Shown in pieces: positions 1-10,270 of a DNA stretch of 64,000 nt; positions within the stretch are counted from its first letter, which is position 1; every line of letters begins with the position of its first letter. Made by a program: the position numbers and the translations under genes. The stretch is from an uncultured Clostridia bacterium (GTDB lineage: Bacteria > Bacillota > Clostridia > Oscillospirales > Acutalibacteraceae), in the NCBI GenBank assembly GCA_944385105.1, contig CALWVR010000027.1, positions 179,209 to 243,208 on the forward strand. Direction: 5' to 3'. The notes below the pieces were generated by a model. That model saw only the letters and a list, made by a program, of their open reading frames with translations, did not search any database and was not told the origin of the DNA.

Positions 1-632
1 ACGGAATTAATAGGGTTAGGTTAGGCTCCCTTGAACCTGAACAGATGGATGAGTGTACTATATTAAGGCTATCTAAGCAAGACAAGCTTTGTCCACATTT
101 TCACCTGTCACTTCAGAGTGGCTGTGATAGAACATTGAAAAGAATGGGAAGGCATTATAGCGCAAATGAATATTTATCTATAGTGAAAAACTTAAATAAA
201 CATTTTAACAACGTTTCTATTACTACAGACGTTATGGTAGGATTTGCAGGAGAAACCGATGAGGAATTTAAAGAATCATTAGACTTTGTAGAAAAAGTTG
301 GATTTACAAGGGTACATGTATTTCCATACTCCATAAGAAAGGGGACAAGAGCAGCTCTTTTTAAAGATCAAGTTAGTAGTGAAGTTAAGAAAAAAAGAAG
401 CCAGGAAATGCTAGAAATAGCTAATAAACTAAAGCTTCAGTTTTTTGAACAACAACTTAATAAGATAGAAGAAGTTTTGTTTGAAGTAAGAGATACAAAT
501 GGATATTTTCAAGGGTATACTAAAAATTATTTACCTGTGTATGTAAAAACTCAAGAGGAAATTGGTAATAATATATTAAAGGCAAAGATAACATCGTATG
601 CTGATGACTACTGTATAGGAGAATTAATTTAA
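1..632 (+). CDS. mtaB: tRNA threonylcarbamoyladenosine (t6A) methylthiotransferase, C-terminal part
   Basis: The reading frame is open from the window edge (codons begin at base 3), so the gene is truncated at its 5' end. The first visible residues include RVRLGSLEP, the hallmark of the MtaB class of radical SAM methylthiotransferases, which convert t6A37 to ms2t6A37 in ANN-decoding tRNAs. The HFHLSLQSGCDRTLKRMGR stretch and the TTDVMVGFAGETDEEF stretch belong to the C-terminal half of the radical SAM barrel, and the last ~60 residues look like the RNA-binding TRAM domain. The N-terminal MTTase domain and the CxxxCxxC cluster lie outside the window. It converges on the next gene with a 9-base overlap. 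Confidence 0.9.
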   Translation, partial: GINRVRLGSLEPEQMDECTILRLSKQDKLCPHFHLSLQSGCDRTLKRMGRHYSANEYLSIVKNLNKHFNNVSITTDVMVGFAGETDEEFKESLDFVEKVGFTRVHVFPYSIRKGTRAALFKDQVSSEVKKKRSQEMLEIANKLKLQFFEQQLNKIEEVLFEVRDTNGYFQGYTKNYLPVYVKTQEEIGNNILKAKITSYADDYCIGELI

Positions 633-1859
633 TACCTTTATTACATTTAGTATTTCATTTTGCGACTTTGGATGAGAAATATCTTCAAACGAGAAAAACA
701 TAAATCCGTCGCAACCCTTACTGCGGCAAAGTTCTATTTCTTTTTTTAGTATATCGTCAGATTCATGCCAAGTTCCGCTGTCTTCGTTACTACCGGCTTT
801 ATATGCAGCGAGGCCATAGTATACTTTTATGTGATTACCTTGAGTAAGTTTTTCCCATGTATCTAGTAGCTTAGCAAAAGGAAAGAAAGGATGATTTAAG
901 CTTACATATACTTGGGGACAAATATAATCAATATAACCAGGCGTAGAACACCAGGTAAATACATCAGCACCCATATTAATATCATTTTGTATATTAGCTT
1001 CTGGCGCAATGCCAAACTGTACAGATGGATTAACACTTTTTATAGCGCTATAGATACCACTTATTAGTAAATTTATATTAGTAGTTCTAAATGCCAATAA
1101 AGAAAGAGGCATTTGAGAGCATTTGCTACAGTATGAATCGTAACACACTTTATCATACTCAGGTTTTGCAGGAGAGGGAGGATAGAAGTAGTCGTCAATT
1201 TGTATTGCGTCTATAGGATAGTTTTCTACAATTTCTTTAATTCCATCTATTATAAGTTTTCGCACTTCGCTATATCCAGGGTTATAGTAAATACCATTTT
1301 GCAATTCTAATATAATATCTTGATAATTGTAATTAGACTTAAAGGAATGATAAGGATTATTAGGAGCAATAGTTGGTGGGCTATTATTAACTTGTATCCT
1401 CAAAGGATTTACCCAAGCGTGGAATTCTAAGCCAGCATCATGAGTTTGATTTATCATATAGAGCAGGGGATCAAATCCAGGATCTTTTCCTTGCTCTCCT
1501 GTTAGTATGTGAGACCAAGGAAAGTATTTAGACTTATAAAGAGCATCCCCAAAAGGACGAACTTGAACTATTAATGTATTTATATTTAGTTTTTTTGATT
1601 CATCTATTATGTTATTAAATTTTTGTTTAAATGAGTTTTCGCTATAATCTGTACCATGCATATTAAGAGACATGAATGGTACCCAAATTGCACGCATTTC
1701 TTGAGTGCTTGTTTTATTATTTAAGATATTAAGGTTAATATTTTCTTTGGCGTTATTGTGACTGTCGCAGACTTTATTAATATTTTTATTATGATACATT
1801 GATATTAAAATCACTACAATGAGTAAAAAAATAGATATGCAATAAGAAAAAATTTTCAC
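624..1859 (-). CDS. Membrane-anchored GHL10-family glycoside hydrolase (DUF187/YngK-like)
   Basis: About 411 residues from a GTG at 1857-1859, preceded on the minus strand by AAAGGA with 9-base spacing. A longer TTG start at 1916 has no visible ribosome site. The N-terminus is one hydrophobic helix (about residues 3-22), so the enzyme is probably anchored outside the cell. The motifs RAIWVPF, VQVRPFGDALYKS, FHAWVNPLR and IDAIQIDDYFYPP match the family 10-like hydrolases (PF02638), TIM-barrel enzymes thought to act on peptidoglycan-like or other glycans. A Cys-rich insert (CYDSYCSKC) follows the IDDYFYPP motif. The substrate cannot be read from sequence. It stands alone, convergent with mtaB. 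Confidence 0.8.
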   Translation of the reverse strand: MKIFSYCISIFLLIVVILISMYHNKNINKVCDSHNNAKENINLNILNNKTSTQEMRAIWVPFMSLNMHGTDYSENSFKQKFNNIIDESKKLNINTLIVQVRPFGDALYKSKYFPWSHILTGEQGKDPGFDPLLYMINQTHDAGLEFHAWVNPLRIQVNNSPPTIAPNNPYHSFKSNYNYQDIILELQNGIYYNPGYSEVRKLIIDGIKEIVENYPIDAIQIDDYFYPPSPAKPEYDKVCYDSYCSKCSQMPLSLLAFRTTNINLLISGIYSAIKSVNPSVQFGIAPEANIQNDINMGADVFTWCSTPGYIDYICPQVYVSLNHPFFPFAKLLDTWEKLTQGNHIKVYYGLAAYKAGSNEDSGTWHESDDILKKEIELCRSKGCDGFMFFSFEDISHPKSQNEILNVIKVLN

Positions 1860-1948
1860 TTTTATCAGTCCTTTGATTTTATGTGCTTGTTGTTTGTTAT
1901 GTAATGTAGTAAACAATTTAAGCTAATTTCAATGATGAAAAATTTTTA

Positions 1949-1977
1949 TTGGATTTTTATAGTTTTTCTGGTATAAT
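1949..1977 (+). promoter_or_regulatory. Sigma-A promoter of the surface-glycan operon
   Basis: TTGGAT at 1949-1954 and a perfect TATAAT at 1972-1977 are separated by 17 bases, about 50 bases upstream of the permease start. This is the best promoter upstream of the 2028-10001 run of genes, which has short spacers and no terminator until 10014. Confidence 0.7.
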
Positions 1978-2027
1978 TTTTTCTGTGTAATAATAAAATT
2001 TCCTATTTTAATTTTTAAGGAGAAGAT

Positions 2028-2807
2028 ATGTTAGAAGCAAATTTTCAAACGCTTAAGAGATATAGATATCTTTTAAGTAACTTAATAGTAAAAGACATAA
2101 AGTTAAAGTATAGGAGGTCTATACTGGGCATTTTGTGGAGTGTGCTAAACCCACTACTTATGATGATCGTTATCTCAGCTGTTTTTTCCAATATATTTAA
2201 ATTTCAAGTTGAGAATTTTCCTCTTTATTATTTAACAGGCTCTACATTATTTAATTTTATGTCAGAAAGTACGAATTTAGCGATGATGTCTATTCTAAAT
2301 TCGAGAGAATTAATTAAGAAAATATATATACCAAAGTATATATTTCCTATCGAAAAATGTTTATTTGGTTTTGTCAATTTTTTATTTTCGTTGATAGCGG
2401 TAGTTGTTATGTTTATTGTATTTGGATATCCACTTCATCTAACATCATTATTATTCTTTATACCTGCTATATATACATTGATTTTTTCTATGGGTTTAGG
2501 AATGGTTTTGTCAGCATTAGGGGTTTTCTTTAGAGATGTGATACATCTATACTCTGTTGTAGTGGTAGCTTGGAATTACTTTACTCCAATAGTGTATCCA
2601 TATGAGATATTAGGTGAAAAGATGAAAATGTTTATGCAAATAAATCCTATGTATTATTTTGTAAGTTATTTTAGAGATGTTACAATGTATAATACTGTTC
2701 CAGGTGTAAAAATAGATTTGATTTGTATAGCATTTTCAGTTGGAACATTGATTTTTGGTTTATGGTTTTTTAAGAAAACGCAGGATAGATTTATTCTTTA
2801 TGTTTAA
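2028..2807 (+). CDS. ABC-2 type polysaccharide exporter permease (Wzm/TagG family)
   Basis: A 259-residue membrane protein with about six predicted helices. The N-terminal segment LIVKDIKLKYRRSILGILW followed by LNPLLMMIVI is the typical amphipathic start of Wzm/TagG permeases, which move lipid-linked polysaccharide or teichoic acid chains across the membrane. AAGGAG stands 7 bases before the ATG. The ATPase partner follows 15 bases downstream, and glycosyltransferases come after it, so the pair probably exports a glycan made by this operon. The sequence does not say whether the cargo is a teichoic acid or an O-antigen-like polymer. Confidence 0.9.
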   Translation: MLEANFQTLKRYRYLLSNLIVKDIKLKYRRSILGILWSVLNPLLMMIVISAVFSNIFKFQVENFPLYYLTGSTLFNFMSESTNLAMMSILNSRELIKKIYIPKYIFPIEKCLFGFVNFLFSLIAVVVMFIVFGYPLHLTSLLFFIPAIYTLIFSMGLGMVLSALGVFFRDVIHLYSVVVVAWNYFTPIVYPYEILGEKMKMFMQINPMYYFVSYFRDVTMYNTVPGVKIDLICIAFSVGTLIFGLWFFKKTQDRFILYV

Positions 2808-2822
2808 GGTTAGGGTGAAATT

Positions 2823-3557
2823 TTGGAAAATATAATAGAAATAAAAGATGTAGAAATGCATTTTAATATGTGCAAAGAAAAGATAGATAACTTAAAGGAG
2901 TATTTTATTAAGATAGCAAAAAGGCAACTTATGTATGAAGACTTTATTGCGCTTGATAAAGTAAACTTAGAAGTTCAGAGAGGTGAAGTTTTAGGAATAA
3001 TTGGATATAATGGTTCAGGAAAAAGTACTATTTTAAAAGTTATTTCGGGAATTTTAAAGCCTACGAAAGGAATTGTTAAAGTAAATGGGACGATAGCTCC
3101 GTTAATTGAACTTGGTGCAGGGTTTGATTTAGATCTTACAGCAAGAGAAAATATTTATTTAAATGGTTCCGTATTAGGATTTTCAAAGAAAATGATGCAA
3201 GATTGCTTTGACGATATAGTTGAGTTTTCAGAGTTAAAAGATTTTTTAGATATACCTATGAAAAATTATTCGTCAGGTATGGTAGCACGAATAGGGTTTG
3301 CTGTAGCTACTATGGTAAAGACGGACATTTTAATAGTAGATGAGATACTATCCGTTGGAGATTTTCTATTTCAGCAGAAGTGCGAAAATAGAATTAATAA
3401 CCTTATGGCTGGAGGAACAACAGTAATTATAGTTTCGCACACTCTAGACCAAATAAGAAGGCTATGCAGTAAAGTATTATGGCTTGATAAGGGAAAAGTT
3501 AAAATGCTTGGTGATACAAATACAGTTTGTGATGCTTACGAAGGGAATCTAAAGTAG
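2823..3557 (+). CDS. ABC transporter ATPase for polysaccharide export (Wzt/TagH family)
   Basis: A 244-residue ATPase from a TTG start behind AGGGTGA. It shows the Walker A motif GYNGSGKST, the family-specific LIELGAGFDLDLTARENIY stretch, the signature NYSSGM, Walker B DILIVDEILSVGD and the H-loop VSH. The N-terminal insert before the first strand (about residues 10-40) is typical of Wzt/TagH rather than of general importers. The C-terminal carbohydrate-binding domain of O-antigen Wzt proteins is absent, so the cargo is probably not selected by this subunit. It works with the permease just upstream. Confidence 0.92.
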   Translation: MENIIEIKDVEMHFNMCKEKIDNLKEYFIKIAKRQLMYEDFIALDKVNLEVQRGEVLGIIGYNGSGKSTILKVISGILKPTKGIVKVNGTIAPLIELGAGFDLDLTARENIYLNGSVLGFSKKMMQDCFDDIVEFSELKDFLDIPMKNYSSGMVARIGFAVATMVKTDILIVDEILSVGDFLFQQKCENRINNLMAGGTTVIIVSHTLDQIRRLCSKVLWLDKGKVKMLGDTNTVCDAYEGNLK

Positions 3558-3610
3558 TTCTATGCAATTAAATTAAGAACTTTAATAAATTGCTTATAGG
3601 GAGAGTTATT

Positions 3611-6600
3611 ATGGATTTTACAGGAGAAAGGCTAATACCAGGAAAGATTGACAAAGAACTTGAGATAGAACATTTTATAAGATATAAATTTGCAAGAGAG
3701 ATAGTAAGGGATAAGACCGTTTTAGATGCTGCTTGTGGAGTTGGATATGGAAGTGCTATTTTAGCTGAGAATGCCAGTAAGGTATATGGAGTAGATATAT
3801 CAAGTGATGCAATAGAATTTGCAAATAAAAATTATAAATCTAGCAATATTGAATTTATAAAAAACTCTGTAGAAAAACTTCCATTTGAGGATAATTTATT
3901 TGATGTAGTAGTATCGTTTGAGACTATAGAACATGTGGGAAGAGAAGCTCAGGTAAAGTTTTTATCTGAAATAAAAAGGGTTTTAAAAGACGATGGAATA
4001 CTTATAATTTCTACACCCAATCATGATATATATAAAAAACGAGGGAATAATGAATTCCATAAACATGAATTGAGCTATCGTGAATTTAGAGATTTATTGA
4101 GTTCAAGTTTTAAAAATGTTGAATTTTTTAGTCAACAATTTGAAGTATGTAATGTAGTGGTAGGACAATCGAATAATTTTGCTTGTATTGATGGAGGTTT
4201 AGACCTAGAACAATCAGAATATTTGATAGCTGTTTGTTCTAATAAAGAAATACAAGATTTAAAAGCTAGAATATTTGTACGTGATGACTCTAAGTTCTTT
4301 AAGATTTTAGACTGGGCTATAAGTAATGATAATTTAAATAATGAAAAAGATATAAAGATAAAAGAGCTAACTTTAGAAAATGAAAGACTAATTAATGAAA
4401 ATTTAGATAAGACTAATAAGTACTATCAGGAATCAGATAAATGTAAAGAAGTAGAAGATGAACTTATAAGAGTATATAATTCAAGAGGTTATAAAATGTT
4501 AGAAAAAATGTATAAGCTTGAGGGAATAGTAGTACCACCGGGTTCGAGGAGAAGATTTTTAGCTAAAATGATTCTTAAATTTTTAAGGCATCCTATTATT
4601 TGTTTTAAAAAGGTCACGCCTAAAAATATAAAAAATTTTTTAAATGTTTTAGTAAGTGGAAATACATATGCATTTAATGAAGGCTTGGACTTTATAGATG
4701 ATAAGGAATGTAAATTTGTTTATGAAAATGTGTATGAAGGAAGAGAAAAATACGATAAATTAGTATTAGATAAAGTCACTGAACCTTTAGTATCGATTGT
4801 GATTCCTGTATATAATCAATTTCACTATACGTATAATTGTATAAAAGCGATTAAAAGATTTACCAATAATGTGCCTTACGAAATCATAGTTGCCGATGAT
4901 GTTTCGACAGATAAGACAGCTGAAATAGAGGACATTATAGAGAACGTTAAGGTTAGTAGAAACAAGGAAAACCTAGGGTTCTTATTGAACTGTAATAAAG
5001 CTGCTAAGCTAGCTAGAGGGAAATATATAGTCTTCTTAAATAATGATACTAGCGTACAAGAGAACTGGCTATCGAGTATGTTAGAAGTAATTGAGAAAGA
5101 CGAAACAATAGGTATGGTTGGATCGAAGTTAGTATATCCTACAGGACATCTGCAAGAGGCGGGAGGTATATTTTGGAATGACGCCTCAGCCTGGAACTAC
5201 GGGAGGGGAAAACATCCAGGTCTTCCTGAATATAACTACTTAAAAGATGTGGACTACATCTCAGGTGCTAGTATTATGATAAGGAAATGGTTATGGGAAG
5301 AGATAGGTGGTTTTGATGATAGATATGCACCTGCTTATTATGAAGATAGTGATCTTGCTTTTGAAGTAAGAGCGCATGGATATAGAGTGGTATATCAACC
5401 AAAATCTGTTGTTGTCCACTTTGAAGGAATGTCAAATGGTACAGATACCTCAACGGGAGTAAAAGCTTATCAAGTACAAAATAAAGATAAGTTTTATGAG
5501 AAGTGGAAGGCTGTACTGCAAAAAGACCACTTTAAAAATGGTGACAATGTATTTTTAGCAAGGGATCGCTCGCAAAACAAAAAGTGTATACTGTTTGTAG
5601 ATCACTATGTGCCTACGTTTGATAAAGATGCTGGTTCTAGGGCAGCTTATCAACACTTGAAGACTCTATGTGATATGGGCTATAATGTGAAATTTATAGG
5701 GGATAACTTCTTTAAGTATAAGAAGTATACTGATGTATTAGAGCAAATGGGAATAGAGGTTCTTTATGGACAGAAGTATATGAATGGTTGGAAAGACTGG
5801 GTAAAGGAAAATGCTAAGTATATAGACACTGTTATTCTAAGTAGACCTCACATATCAATTAAATATATAGACACTATAAAAAAGTATACAAAGGCAAAAA
5901 TAATCTATTATGTTCATGATTTAGTTTTTGTTAGAGAGCAGAGAGAATATGAAATAAAAAAAGACGTAGCAATTTTAAATTCCGCTAAAAAATTTAAGGA
6001 TATAGAACTTAGTCTAATGAGTAAATCTGATGTAGTAGTAACGTTTAGCACATATGAAAAAGAGATAATAGATAGAGAAATTGGCAAGGGAAAAGCAGTT
6101 GTATTGCCAATATTTATATTTGATAAATTCAATTTTGACAAAGTAGACTTTAGTGAAAAAAAGGACATAATCTTTGTAGGAGGGTTCAAACATAAACCTA
6201 ATGAGGATGCAGTTCTTTGGTTTGTAAGAGATATATGGCCTAAGATATTAAAAGAGGTACCAGAGTGTAACTTTATAATAGCGGGATCAAGTCCAACTGA
6301 GAAGATTAAGGAATTAGAGTGTGACAATATAAAAGTTACAGGTTTTATTTCTGATGAGGAGCTTGCTGGTTATTATAAAAATTGTAAAGTTTGTGTAATA
6401 CCTTTAAGGTTTGGTGCAGGAGTTAAGGGAAAGACTATAGAGGCTATATATAATAAAATTCCTGTAGTTTCAACAAGTGTTGGAATAGAGGGGATTAATG
6501 GAATAGAAGAGTGTATAAGTGCTGCGGATACTGATAAAGATTTTGCTAATAAAGTAATTGAGTATTATAATAACCCTAAACTAGCTGAAGAAACTGTAGA

Positions 6601-6673
6601 TAATTATCATAGGTATCTTAGTAAATACTTTTCAAGTGATTATGCAAAAGATTTGTTTAGAGATATTTTATAA
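3611..6673 (+). CDS. Trifunctional SAM methyltransferase - GT2 - GT4 glycosyltransferase fusion
   Basis: A 1020-residue fusion. ATG 3611 is chosen because AGGGAGAG lies just upstream; an in-frame TTG at 3590 has no such site. Residues 1-220 are a class I SAM-dependent methyltransferase beginning [10 protein letters not shown], with motif [13 protein letters not shown] near residue 37. Residues ~240-300 are charged and coiled-coil-like. Residues ~393-640 are a GT2 domain ([10 protein letters not shown], the DXD-like FLNNDTS, and the [11 protein letters not shown] motif). Residues ~656-1020 are a GT-B fold GT4 domain ([23 protein letters not shown]). It probably extends and methyl-caps a surface glycan exported by the upstream ABC pair. 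Methyl capping is an inference from known O-antigen systems. Confidence 0.88.
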   Translation: MDFTGERLIPGKIDKELEIEHFIRYKFAREIVRDKTVLDAACGVGYGSAILAENASKVYGVDISSDAIEFANKNYKSSNIEFIKNSVEKLPFEDNLFDVVVSFETIEHVGREAQVKFLSEIKRVLKDDGILIISTPNHDIYKKRGNNEFHKHELSYREFRDLLSSSFKNVEFFSQQFEVCNVVVGQSNNFACIDGGLDLEQSEYLIAVCSNKEIQDLKARIFVRDDSKFFKILDWAISNDNLNNEKDIKIKELTLENERLINENLDKTNKYYQESDKCKEVEDELIRVYNSRGYKMLEKMYKLEGIVVPPGSRRRFLAKMILKFLRHPIICFKKVTPKNIKNFLNVLVSGNTYAFNEGLDFIDDKECKFVYENVYEGREKYDKLVLDKVTEPLVSIVIPVYNQFHYTYNCIKAIKRFTNNVPYEIIVADDVSTDKTAEIEDIIENVKVSRNKENLGFLLNCNKAAKLARGKYIVFLNNDTSVQENWLSSMLEVIEKDETIGMVGSKLVYPTGHLQEAGGIFWNDASAWNYGRGKHPGLPEYNYLKDVDYISGASIMIRKWLWEEIGGFDDRYAPAYYEDSDLAFEVRAHGYRVVYQPKSVVVHFEGMSNGTDTSTGVKAYQVQNKDKFYEKWKAVLQKDHFKNGDNVFLARDRSQNKKCILFVDHYVPTFDKDAGSRAAYQHLKTLCDMGYNVKFIGDNFFKYKKYTDVLEQMGIEVLYGQKYMNGWKDWVKENAKYIDTVILSRPHISIKYIDTIKKYTKAKIIYYVHDLVFVREQREYEIKKDVAILNSAKKFKDIELSLMSKSDVVVTFSTYEKEIIDREIGKGKAVVLPIFIFDKFNFDKVDFSEKKDIIFVGGFKHKPNEDAVLWFVRDIWPKILKEVPECNFIIAGSSPTEKIKELECDNIKVTGFISDEELAGYYKNCKVCVIPLRFGAGVKGKTIEAIYNKIPVVSTSVGIEGINGIEECISAADTDKDFANKVIEYYNNPKLAEETVDNYHRYLSKYFSSDYAKDLFRDIL

Positions 6674-6697
6674 CGCAAAATAGGAGATGACAAATTC

Positions 6698-8212
6698 GTG
6701 CTAAATTCAAGTATTAAAGACGCATCTAGCAATTATACCCTTAAGAAAGAAAAAAACAGTTTAGATATTGAATTAATAATTATACTGTTTTTTACAAATA
6801 TTTTACTTAATATTGGATATCCGATAAAACTATTAAGTCTAGATGACCTTAATACATGCATAGAATTTGAAAGAATGACTTTTTGGGAGTGTGTATTTAA
6901 CACAGCGGCAAATAAATTTAGACCAGTTTATTATTTTATATTAAAAATTTGCTATAAACTATTTTTGCCTAATGTAATTTTATTTTCAGTTTTTTTGCTA
7001 TTTCTTAATTTTGTAGTAGTTAGTACATTATTTTTTGTAATAAAAAGGATAACAAAAAATAAATATCTAGCCTTTACTGGCTGTGTGATGTATTTATTTT
7101 CAAGATTTTCATATTATTCTATTACTCAAGTACATGGGATAATGGAGCAAATGGGACTATTAACAGCTATTTTAATTTTATTTTACCTATATGTATATAT
7201 AAATGAAGAAAAAACGGGTTTCTTTTACTTAGCATCAATTTTACTATTTTTTATATCCTTTATACATGAAAGATATATGATACTATTCGTACTATTAATT
7301 TTGGGAATCATTTTGGGGCAAAAATCATCTAAGAGGTTTATTAAATTAAAACTATTTTTATTTGTTTCAGCAATATTTTTTACGTCTGTTGTTATTAGGT
7401 TTTACAAGCTAAAAGGAGGCTCCTTTGATGGAACAGGTGGGACAAGTGTTAGGCAAACCTTTAGTATGAATTCCTTAATTCAATTTTTTCTGGATGGAAT
7501 ACTATACTTATTTGGAATAAGTGCAGGGCCTATGTATTTATCTGGAATAGAAATGTCAAATGTGCCACGTTGGGTATATATTTTTAATTTAGCCTTATTT
7601 ATTTGTATATTATTTACAACTGTAAATTTTATAGTATCTATATTCAAAGATAAATCAAAGACAAAAGTGCACATAAAAAATGTAATGCTATTTTTATCTT
7701 TTATATTCTTAAGCTTAATATCTAGCTGTATAACTATTAGACTAGAAATGAGATGGGTTTATACTCCATATGTGGGATTTATTATTCTGTTGCTTTATAT
7801 GCTTGCTTATACTAATTTTAAAGAATTAAATGGATTTAAAAATATTTATAGGGTAGTTGCAATTATTATAGTTTGTGCAGTTATTCCTATGGAAGTATTT
7901 TTTAGAAGCAACTGGAGAAATTTATATTATTGGGCGCATTATCAACTTTATAATTCTGCCTATGAGCAGATAGTTGAAAGATATAAAGAAGATGCTTATA
8001 ACAAAGAATTTTGCATAATTTCAAAACATTATGGAGTTTTTGGGGAAAATGGTGAGGCTCTTAATGAATCATTAAAAATAAATACTAATGGAAGAGGGCT
8101 AAATATTAAGACCTTTGCTTCTACAAAAGAGTTTTTTTATGATGGGAACAAAGAAGGGACAGTAATCCTTACAATAGATCCACTTTATCAAAAGCTAATT
8201 AATGCAGAATAA
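6698..8212 (+). CDS. Polytopic membrane protein, GT-C glycosyltransferase-like
   Basis: A 504-residue protein from a GTG start behind AGGAGATGA. It has roughly ten or eleven hydrophobic helices. After the first helix comes an acidic loop with LSLDDLNTC, then NKFRPVYYF. An acidic pair in the first outside loop is characteristic of GT-C enzymes, which use polyprenyl-phosphate sugars on the outer face of the membrane. A short soluble tail follows the last helix. Its position inside the glycan operon supports a role in glycan assembly, but sequence alone does not prove catalysis. An O-unit polymerase-like or flippase-like role is an alternative. Confidence 0.6.
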   Translation: MLNSSIKDASSNYTLKKEKNSLDIELIIILFFTNILLNIGYPIKLLSLDDLNTCIEFERMTFWECVFNTAANKFRPVYYFILKICYKLFLPNVILFSVFLLFLNFVVVSTLFFVIKRITKNKYLAFTGCVMYLFSRFSYYSITQVHGIMEQMGLLTAILILFYLYVYINEEKTGFFYLASILLFFISFIHERYMILFVLLILGIILGQKSSKRFIKLKLFLFVSAIFFTSVVIRFYKLKGGSFDGTGGTSVRQTFSMNSLIQFFLDGILYLFGISAGPMYLSGIEMSNVPRWVYIFNLALFICILFTTVNFIVSIFKDKSKTKVHIKNVMLFLSFIFLSLISSCITIRLEMRWVYTPYVGFIILLLYMLAYTNFKELNGFKNIYRVVAIIIVCAVIPMEVFFRSNWRNLYYWAHYQLYNSAYEQIVERYKEDAYNKEFCIISKHYGVFGENGEALNESLKINTNGRGLNIKTFASTKEFFYDGNKEGTVILTIDPLYQKLINAE

Positions 8213-8243
8213 ATTTGATGTATGTTAATAGAGGAAAGATTTA

Positions 8244-10001
8244 ATGAGTAAATTTATAAAAAAAAATAAATTAGAGATAATATTTTTGATTTTGGGAATA
8301 AGCTATTTTGTTTGGTTTTGCAGTAGTATAATGATAGAACTGCCGCATTTATCATGGTTTTATCAATTTTATATATTAGATCCGTTATTTTCTAAGACTA
8401 TAACATTAAGTGATATATTAAGATCTCGATATGGAGCGCATGGATTATTTGGATATAATGTGTTATTTATAATTAATACGCTTGTATTTAAAATGACAAC
8501 ATTGTTTGATGTATATTTAAATGATATAATAGTAGCGATTATTGGTATTATAAGTATATATAAAACAAAACAAATTGTAAAAAAACGTGATGCAAGTTAT
8601 ATTTTAAGTATAGTGCTAATATCTATGATATCATTCAGTGCAGTACAGTTATCTTCTGGAGCAATGGAGACTCAGGTCAGGTTAGGAATTTTATTTTTTG
8701 TCATTTCTACTTTATTTATAGATAAGATACTTAGAGATGATTATAGAAAAAGTGATTTAGTATGGGCTATTATATATATTTTTATAAGTATTAATATTTT
8801 TGGAACAGCCTATAGTTTTGCAGGTATACCATTAGTATTCTTGATTTGTTTTATAATTTTTCTTAAGAATAAAAAAGTAGATAAGGCAAGACTTAGTATA
8901 GTAGTGGCCTATATATTTGCAGCGATATTATATATAATAGAGTATTTTAATTTTTCAGGAGGGGGACAAAAGGCTGAATGTGGAAGATTATTTGAAAGAA
9001 TATTTGAGTTTTTCAAGCATCCTTTAGCTTTTATGAGGGCTATTTTAGGATATAATGCAAGTGGATTATTAGGCTCGGCAGGTTATTTAGATGGAAAATT
9101 TAATGACGATTTTTATGTAATAGTAGGACTTATTGTTACCTTGATAATGGTGTATGCAATTGTGCAGTTTATAAGACTAAGAATATACAAAAAGTCTTAT
9201 ATACCAGTTCTTTTTATGGCTTATTCGTTTTTTGTACCAGTATTGGTGATGTTAGATAGAGAGATGTCACTTAAATGGTGTATAAATGAGTGGTATGTAG
9301 TTCATACAAAATTAGGCTTAATAGGAACAATAATGATACTTGTTTATATATATCAAAATTGTATTAAAAAAGCAGAGAAAATTATACTGGCATTGAGTGC
9401 AATGATTATATTTATAGGTAGTATTATGGGAAATGTAGTGCATTTACAAAGAGCACCGCATGTAAAAAATTATTATTTGGATAAGCAACCCTATCTTTTT
9501 GCACAAAGCATAGAAGAGTTGCCGGTAGACGAAAATAATATGACACCTTTAATAGCATCCCCGGAAGAGACTATGAAGAGTATAGAACAAATGAGGAAAT
9601 ATAACCTTAGTGTATATAGGTACTATAATTCGTATCAAAAATCACTTAAGATTTTTGGAAGGTATGAAGCAGGTAGTACACTCGAGACAATAAATGAATT
9701 GAATGGAATATATGAAGATTATTGGATGGAGCCTACTTGTGAATTTGAACTAAAGACTAAGAATGAAGGAAATGTAGTATTAGAAATTTACTATAATGAG
9801 GAAGTTAATGGGGATGAAACAGGAAGAATATATGTAAATGATGAAGAGGTTGCTGAATATAAATTAACTGGTGATGTGACAAAGGTAATTTTTAAAACAG
9901 AGCCTAATTCTAAAGTTAAAGTAAGGATAGAAAATGACTTTAGTAAAACTGTAGATTCAAGAATTGTAAGTGCTGTTTTAAAAAGTATAACATGTACTTG
10001 A
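8244..10001 (+). CDS. Polytopic membrane protein with a soluble C-terminal domain, surface-glycan operon
   Basis: A 585-residue protein with about ten hydrophobic helices over residues ~10-400, followed by a soluble tail of ~170 residues. The end of the tail (FELKTKNEGNVVLEIYYN to the stop) alternates hydrophobic and polar residues and looks like a beta-sandwich, as in the extracellular domains of some membrane glycosyltransferases. It lies 31 bases after the previous membrane protein and is the last gene before a double terminator. I recognise no specific family. A GT-C type transferase or glycan polymerase is the best guess from context. Confidence 0.55.
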   Translation: MSKFIKKNKLEIIFLILGISYFVWFCSSIMIELPHLSWFYQFYILDPLFSKTITLSDILRSRYGAHGLFGYNVLFIINTLVFKMTTLFDVYLNDIIVAIIGIISIYKTKQIVKKRDASYILSIVLISMISFSAVQLSSGAMETQVRLGILFFVISTLFIDKILRDDYRKSDLVWAIIYIFISINIFGTAYSFAGIPLVFLICFIIFLKNKKVDKARLSIVVAYIFAAILYIIEYFNFSGGGQKAECGRLFERIFEFFKHPLAFMRAILGYNASGLLGSAGYLDGKFNDDFYVIVGLIVTLIMVYAIVQFIRLRIYKKSYIPVLFMAYSFFVPVLVMLDREMSLKWCINEWYVVHTKLGLIGTIMILVYIYQNCIKKAEKIILALSAMIIFIGSIMGNVVHLQRAPHVKNYYLDKQPYLFAQSIEELPVDENNMTPLIASPEETMKSIEQMRKYNLSVYRYYNSYQKSLKIFGRYEAGSTLETINELNGIYEDYWMEPTCEFELKTKNEGNVVLEIYYNEEVNGDETGRIYVNDEEVAEYKLTGDVTKVIFKTEPNSKVKVRIENDFSKTVDSRIVSAVLKSITCT

Positions 10002-10013
10002 TCTTGCAAAAAC

Positions 10014-10044
10014 AAAAGGCGACCAATAAATTTGGTTGCCTTTT
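10014..10044 (+). terminator. Terminator 1 of the glycan operon
   Basis: Hairpin AAGGCGACCAA / TTGGTTGCCTT with a 5-base loop (one G-U pair), followed by TTTT, just after the stop at 10001. Confidence 0.75.
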
Positions 10045-10054
10045 ATAGAAAAAA

Positions 10055-10092
10055 GCCGTCTGTATTTTCCCCTATACATAGACGGCCTTTTT
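10055..10092 (+). terminator. Terminator 2 of the glycan operon (tandem)
   Basis: A second hairpin, GCCGTCT / AGACGGC, with A-rich sequence before it and CTTTTTAT after it. It may work in both directions. Two strong hairpins in a row suggest tight insulation of the operon. Confidence 0.8.
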
Positions 10093-10270
10093 ATAATTCT
10101 GATAATTATTGCACATTATAATTACCAAATATAATAAAGAAATAAAGCTAATAAAAAAGATTAAAATAATAAGTATAAGTCAAATATTTAAGCCCTAAAC
10201 AACTTTATCTATATATTATTATACACAAAAGCAATATTCTATTAATATAGATAGTTTGATTTTATATTAA

